In this document: piece by piece, positions 58,727-64,000 of the stretch
How positions within the stretch are numbered: the stretch's first letter is position 1
How the letters are laid out: the number at the start of each line of letters is the position of its first letter
Assembly: GCA_035236585.1 (NCBI GenBank)
Contig: CP141132.1
Location: 47,185,880-47,249,879, forward strand
Origin: Warburgia ugandensis
Taxonomy: Eukaryota; Streptophyta; Magnoliopsida; Canellales; Canellaceae
Direction of reading: 5' to 3'
Length of the DNA stretch: 64,000 nucleotides
Notes under the pieces: generated by a model
What the model saw: the letters and a program-made list of their open reading frames with translations, nothing else
Database searches by the model: none
What the model was told of the DNA's origin: nothing
Position numbers and translations under genes: made by a program

Positions 58727-61225
58727 TCAAGTAATAACATTTCCAATGAAATCTATCAATCAATATAAACATTACTAACTTCTTAAAGTAGCAATTGATC
58801 AATCCATATGCTAAAATCTCAGTGAACACGTTAGTCGACTGGTCACGAGTACTCGTCTAAGACCATCTCAATGCACCATGTATGTCAATACCAAATAAAA
58901 AATCATAGGGCCCACTATGCTCACGACCAGACCTATCTACAAGTCGTGTGTCTCCAATATCTAAAGACCAGCCCACCATAGCCTCCACGGCAACTGTGGA
59001 TATGTTCTCGAAAAGGGTGTCGTGAACACCTCCAGTCTCATTTTCCATCAAGATCATGAATAGTGAGGACAATTTGTAAACTCTATATAAAAATACCATG
59101 TCTCATTATCATTTCAAAAACATACTAAGCATGAAATAGTTTTTAAGTAAATCATTACATTTTGGAATTCAGTTGAAAACTTTGTAGCATCAGACTACCT
59201 ACATCAAGGATGCCACTTAGCTGTTGTCTGCATTCTTCTTCAATTCGAATCTGGATCTCCTTTAAGGTCTTTGTGGTGTCCTGGATATAATTTAAAGGTA
59301 AGATTGTAAGTATTATTTCCCATTTTCTATTGATCATCAATTACATTTACAGATCACTGCCCTAGATCATCGACTTAGACTCTAATACTATCTATCAATG
59401 GTTAAATCTATTACCCATGGATCACTCCTCTTAGATCAGGATTGATCTGCATATAGATCTACCATTTCATACCATAGATTGACAATTAGAGGTCATACCA
59501 ATAGGCCTTCACCCTTGGATTGACATTTAGAACTTATAGCTTAGAGATCCTAAACAATGTACAATTGGATTTATCTTATTAGCTTACTGATCAATTATCA
59601 ATGTTCTACTAGGTGTAACAAAACCCTAATTCATCATAGATTATGTCTCCTTGGAGATAATTAGTGTATCAAGTCTGTTAAATTGAGATCCATTACAATT
59701 CAATGGCTAAATCCATCCCTTTTGGTCATAGATCATTGATTAGAGCATTCCCAAACAAGATCTTACTTAAGGATCCAATATTTAATGGTTATACTACCCT
59801 TAATAACATTTATGTCTTCATGATCTAACAAATGAACAGTCATATCTACAAATTGCCTACCGCAATTCTTAAATCAGGATCATAATTGATTTGAATGGTT
59901 GAATCAACTATCCAGGACTTAATGTACTTAATTCAAGGTCGATCTAGGCATATTGGTCTACTAAATCATCCAATGGATCACCTCATGAGGTCTGATCATC
60001 TTTGATCTTATAGATCTAAGAGATTTTTATGGTTTGTAGGACATGAGTAGTTAAAAATTTTCTCTAATCTTAAATTTTATTGGATAATTAGGTCACTGTC
60101 ATCAAGATGAATCCAACGGACCTTTCCGATCACAAATCAAACTTGCATAGCCCTTAGAATTAGAGATTTTGTGTTTTAGATTGATTTAATGATCTAGATT
60201 GAAATTCTAGATCCTAAACGGGGGTGCTTCTCGGTTCCCATGACGCAGATGCATCCTCGTTGAACTGCGACCGCACCTGTATATGTGCCCATGCATGGAG
60301 ATGCACCAAACCGGTGCATCTTTGTCATGCATCATGGAGAGGCATCCTAATTGCCCTATCAGTCAATCAGAATGAGACAATTTGATCCAGACCATCCGAT
60401 CATTCAAGCCCTTGAGTAACATCCTAAATTACCTAAAATTTTACTATTTTTACAGATTTAGATATTTTGGGGTTCCACGAACTCATCAGATGGCTCATAT
60501 CTCCCATCTGAGCTATCCTTAAGTGGATTCTACCTCAGATCCACCTGATCTATTTTACCAATGAGATCAGATCTGACCTGGATCTGAGGGACACATGCCT
60601 AAGAAGAGAGAGAAGTGGAGAGAGAGGGGAGAGATCATGCATGTTAGCCAGAAAGGGGATTTTGTGGGGCTTTATCGGTGATGCAGATTTGACTGTGCTT
60701 GCTAAAATCCCTAGATTGCCAGTGTCGATGGAGGAAGTAGGTTGCTGAAGGGAGAGAAGAAGATAGGGAGAGAGATCTGGGGTGCAATGGGGGGAAGAGG
60801 AGAGGGGTATTTAACGTTGGTGATCCGCCTTCCTCGCGGACAGCACTATCACCAACCTTCTCCCTGAGTGAAGGAGTTAGAGACGGAGGGGGGTACCATT
60901 ATAAAAAATGGCCCCTTCAAATTCTGACCCTTTCCAATTTTGAACAGTATTATTATATTATTTATGAGATTACCAAAATACCCTTGTACTTAAAAGTTTG
61001 TAACTTTCTCATCCGAGCTTCACTTTCTCATCCGAGCTTCATTTTCAATGTTCTTTGTACTGTTGGATTTCATTTTTCGAGTAGAATCTAATTATAAGGG
61101 TATTTCAACCAAATTTAATTTCTAGAAAATTTCACTTCTAAACTTCAAAACTTATAAAACATTTACCCTCCTATTCAATTCAATTTTTCAAAATAAAATA
61201 GGTCCTAAAAATTTTGGTAGTTACA
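58084..61225 (-). repeat. 3' LTR of the pol-bearing element
   Basis: Bounded by TGTGACAACATAGG and TTGGTAGTTACA, 3,142 bp. It is related to S3 (14,463-16,007) over 59,235-61,225 and to S4 in the block at 58,840-59,040. It includes the microsatellite at 58,674-58,727, a GC-rich stretch at 60,220-60,330 and an 18-19-bp tandem duplication (CTTTCTCATCCGAGCTTCA) at about 61,010-61,047. Open frames at 58,857-59,099 and 59,155-59,340 are non-coding by-products. Confidence 0.85.
58674..58727. repeat. (AC)n(AT)n compound microsatellite
   Basis: About 18 AC units are followed by about 8 AT units with no interruption, inside the LTR. It is likely to be length-variable. Confidence 0.96.
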
Positions 61226-61270
61226 TCATTACCCCTAGAAAGATTTTTTTCCTCAAAATTCCACAATTTA

Positions 61271-64000
61271 CTACTCACCAAAGAGTTGAGGATATTTGTC
61301 CCTCATTTCCAATTCTGCTTCCTAGGTTTCCTCTTTGACAGATGCATTCCTCCATAGAACTTTAACTAATGAAGTTTCTTTACTTCACAACTTCTTGACC
61401 TTCTTACCCAAAATTTGAACTGGTTTTGTTTCCAAAGTCAAGTCTAGTTGTAATCGACTGGTGCTTGTTCAAGTACATGTGTGTGATCCAACATATATTT
61501 TTGCAACATGGAAATGTGAAAACATTATGAACTTCTGATAATTGTGCTGGAAAGGCTAGTCTGTATGCAATCAACCCAATTCTATCTAGAACTTCGAATG
61601 GAACAATAAATTAAGGACTGAGTTGTCCTTTCATACTAAACCTCATAACACCCTTAGTCAGGGAAAACTTCAAGAACACATGATCTCCAACTTTGAATTC
61701 CAATTGTCTTTGTCGTTTATTGGCGTAACTCTTTTGTTGACTTTGAGCTATGAGAAATCATCTTTGAATAAGTTTCACCTTGTTTACACACTGTTCTACC
61801 AACTCTGACTATATAATTCTATTGTCACCCACTTCATTCCAACATACAGGTGAATGACATGGTCTCCCATAGAGCGCTTCGTATGAAGCCATACCGATGC
61901 TTGAATGGAAACTATTGTTGTACGCTAATTCAACTAATGGTAAGCTCTCATCCCAATTCTCCTTCCAGTCAGTTGTGCATGCCCTCAACATATCCTCCAA
62001 TGTTAGAATCGTCTGTTCAAATTGGTCACCAGTCTGAGGATGGAAAGTCGTGCTGAAATTTAGTGAAGATCCTAATGACTTTTGCACTAACTTCCATAAC
62101 GGTGAGGTGAAACGACTATCCCTATCATAAATGATATTCAAAGGTGTCCCATGCAAACTCACCACTTCCTTAATGTACAACTGAGCCAGGCTATTAGGAG
62201 CTTGATTTTGTCAGATTGGGAGGAAGTGCGCCAATTTGGTTAGCCAATCTACCATTACCCATGTCATGTCCTCTTGGTTTCTTAGGCAATCCCACTATGA
62301 AGTCCATCATAATATGGTCCCACTTCCATTCTAGAAGCTCGACTGGTTGTAATTGTCCACCGGTCTTTGGTGTTTAACCTTAACTTTTTGACAAGTCAAG
62401 CATTGTGCTACGAATTCTCCCACATCCTTTTTTCATACCATTCCACCAGAAATGTCTCTTCAAGTCTTGATATATCTTTGTACCACTAGGAGAAAAAATA
62501 TACTTAGATTGATATGCCTCTCTAAGAATTTCTTACCTTATTTCATCATTATCAATCTCCCTTACATACAAACATTGTCATCTGCCTCCTTGGCAAGCCC
62601 TAGTTTCCCAACTAATGCATGTACCTCTACATCATCTTTCTTCATCTACCTAACTTTTTCATTGATAGTGGATCTCATGATCAAATTCATTGTGAAGGAT
62701 CTCCCATGACCTACTTCAGGTGTGCATTCTATTACCTCTTGTAGCAACTTCCATCTCTTGGAAAGTAAACTTGCACACATTCCTTGCACCTTTCGACTTA
62801 ATGCATCTGCTACTACATTAGCCTTTCCCGAATGGTATTGAATAGAGAAGTCTTAATCCTTCAAATACTCCATCCATCTCCTCTAGTGCATGTTCAAGTC
62901 TTGTTGTGAAAAGATATATTTAAGACTTTTATGATCTGTGAACAATTCAAACTTTTCATAGTATAAATAGTGCCTCCAAAATTTTAAGGCAAAAAGTATT
63001 TCAACAAGCTCCAAGTCATGGGTAGGGTAGTTGATCTCATGTATTTTCAATTGTCAAGAGGCATAAGCAATCACCTTCCCATTTTGCATAAGCACACATC
63101 CTAGTCCTTTTCTAGAAGCTTCACTATAGATCTCGAATCCCCCACTTCCAGATTATAGCATGAGTACTGGTGTAGTGGTTGGCTTCCTCTTTAATTCTCT
63201 GAAGTTTTCTTCACATGCATCATCCCATATGAACTTCATGTCCTTTCTTGTCAATTTGGTCAGGGGTAAGGAAATGCATGAAAAGCTTTTAGTGAACCTA
63301 AGGTAAAACCCAGCTAAGCCTAAAAAACTCCTTATTTCTGTCACTGTCTTGGGTGTAGCCCACTTTTCCACTACTTCAACTTTTGTTGGGTCGACCACAA
63401 TGCCCTGTCTAGAAATAACATGACCTAGAAAATTCACTTCCTCCAACCAAAAATCACACTTGCTAAACTTTGCATACAATTTGTGTGTTCTAAGTGTATC
63501 TAGTTCCAATCGTAAGTGTCCTCGATGTTCCTCAAGATTTTTCAACACAAGCACAACAACAAATTTATCTAGATATGCTTTGAATACTCAGTTCCTGAGA
63601 TTCATAAATGTAGCATGGATATCAATCCAAATGACATCACCCTAAAATCATAGTGTTCAGACCTAGTTATGAATACTGTCTTTGAAATATCCTCTTGCTT
63701 GACTCTAAGCTGATGATATCTGGATAGTAAAATGATCTTGAAAAAGACACAAGCTGACTGGAGTTGATCAAATAGGTCATCAATACATAGTAGAGGATAT
63801 TTGTTTTTCATTGTGACCCTGTTCGGCATTTGATAGTCAATGCAAAGTCTCATTGATCCATCTTTCTTCTTAAAAAAAAGGACTAGTGCTCCCTAGGGAG
63901 ATACGCTAGGTCTGATGAACACTTTGTCTAGCAGCTCTTGTAGTTGGGTCTTCAACTCCTGTAATTCTACTGGAGCCATCCAATATGGTGCCTTGGAGAT
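61271..64000 (-). pseudogene. pol: pol polyprotein remnant (RT, RNase H, integrase)
   Basis: Right to left on the minus strand are: RT entry region ([20 protein letters not shown] near 63,950), RT core (MRLCIDYQ...[13 protein letters not shown], 63,770-63,853), RT-to-RNase H linker (FLGHVISRQGI, WATPKTVTEIRSFLGLAGFY, 63,250-63,440), RNase H (FEIYSEASRKGLGCVLMQNG, about 63,060-63,130; [12 protein letters not shown], about 62,920), and integrase with a WVMVDWLTKLAHFLP block (about 62,230) and YDRDSRFTS...FHPQTGDQ (62,030-62,130). A GPY/F-type and chromodomain-like tail ends at a stop near 61,271. There are stops and frameshifts throughout. The RT catalytic aspartates are lost: KIILL stands where KIDL is usual, and the FIDD block is deleted at about 63,540-63,555. 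It is inactive. Confidence 0.93.
61809..62180 (-). pseudogene. Integrase core segment (open part of pol)
   Basis: This is the longest open stretch of the pol remnant, 123 codons. It keeps one catalytic Asp (in YDRDSRFTS) and the Glu region (TLEDMLRAC) of the DDE integrase, then NNSFHSSIGMASYEALYGR and PVCWNEVGD. The preceding part, with the first catalytic Asp (MMDFIVGLP), lies in another frame at about 62,270-62,300. Integrase would insert the DNA copy and make the 5-bp target duplications seen across this window. Confidence 0.9.

Larger units (their letters stand above)
58084..64000 (-). mobile_element. Del/Tekay-like Ty3/gypsy element, partial (continues past window)
   Basis: A 3' LTR (58,084-61,225) is followed to the right by pol in reverse order: integrase, RNase H, reverse transcriptase. 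The element therefore runs right to left and its gag and 5' LTR lie beyond 64,000. The gene order with integrase last is that of Ty3/gypsy. The conserved pol blocks and C-terminal tail resemble the Del/Tekay lineage. GTCAG precedes the LTR at 58,079-58,083 and should recur at the far end. Confidence 0.9.

Noticed and set aside
61271-64000. Endogenous pararetrovirus origin for the pol remnant
   Set aside because: An integrase domain follows RNase H and LTRs flank it, as in Ty3/gypsy retrotransposons; pararetroviruses lack integrase.

Overview
The window reads as nuclear DNA of a flowering plant, from a gene-poor region rich in transposable elements. The grounds are long Ty3/gypsy LTRs in two styles: Del/Tekay-like (termini TGTAAY..CC to GGGTCRTCACA, initiator-Met primer site) and Athila/Tat-like (Asp-tRNA primer site). 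A degenerate CACTA transposase and a decayed piece of plastid 23S rRNA add to this. I found no host protein gene, tRNA gene or intact transposase/polymerase. The species cannot be told from the sequence.

Layout. 1-2,539: a minus-oriented Athila/Tat-like LTR (family B) with an internal 371-bp tandem duplication. 2,695-6,045: a truncated CACTA element, transposase on the minus strand. About 6,046-41,621: one very large minus-strand element, here called G. It encodes gag and a protease-like domain but no reverse transcriptase, and it is inflated by later insertions. These are solo LTR S1 (7,088-9,779, target duplication ATTTT); solo LTR S2 (11,014-18,191, AAGAT), itself carrying solo LTR S3 (14,463-16,007, CTCTA/CTTTA); solo LTR S4 (19,749-28,494, GGTAG), which interrupts the protease frame and carries solo LTR S5 (22,749-27,871, ATGAT); and a complete non-autonomous LTR element E1 (32,142-39,792, CCCAA) in the 5' LTR of G. 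A plastid rrn23 fragment sits in the 3' LTR of G at about 6,153-6,650 and is absent from its 5' LTR, so it arrived after G inserted.

41,622-43,621 is the 3' part of a plus-oriented Del-like LTR with about eleven 64-bp repeats, followed by an initiator-Met primer site and unrecognised internal sequence. 46,482-56,579 holds two family-B LTRs joined by only 367 bp of leader, a deletion derivative; its first LTR carries solo LTR S6 (46,540-51,444, GTGAG) and a CACTA-like array. Around it, 45,486-58,083 looks like the arms of an older minus-oriented LTR. 58,084-64,000 is the 3' LTR and decayed pol of a minus-strand Del/Tekay-like element running off the right edge.

The history is sequential nesting up to three layers deep, with most Del-like elements reduced to solo LTRs by LTR-LTR recombination. 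Element G and element E1 are gag/accessory-only types and would have needed reverse transcriptase and integrase from another element. The most interesting signals are a conserved, partly covarying hairpin in at least six Del-like LTRs, a 510-codon unrecognised reading frame in E1 whose C-terminal motif recurs in G, and the datable plastid insertion.
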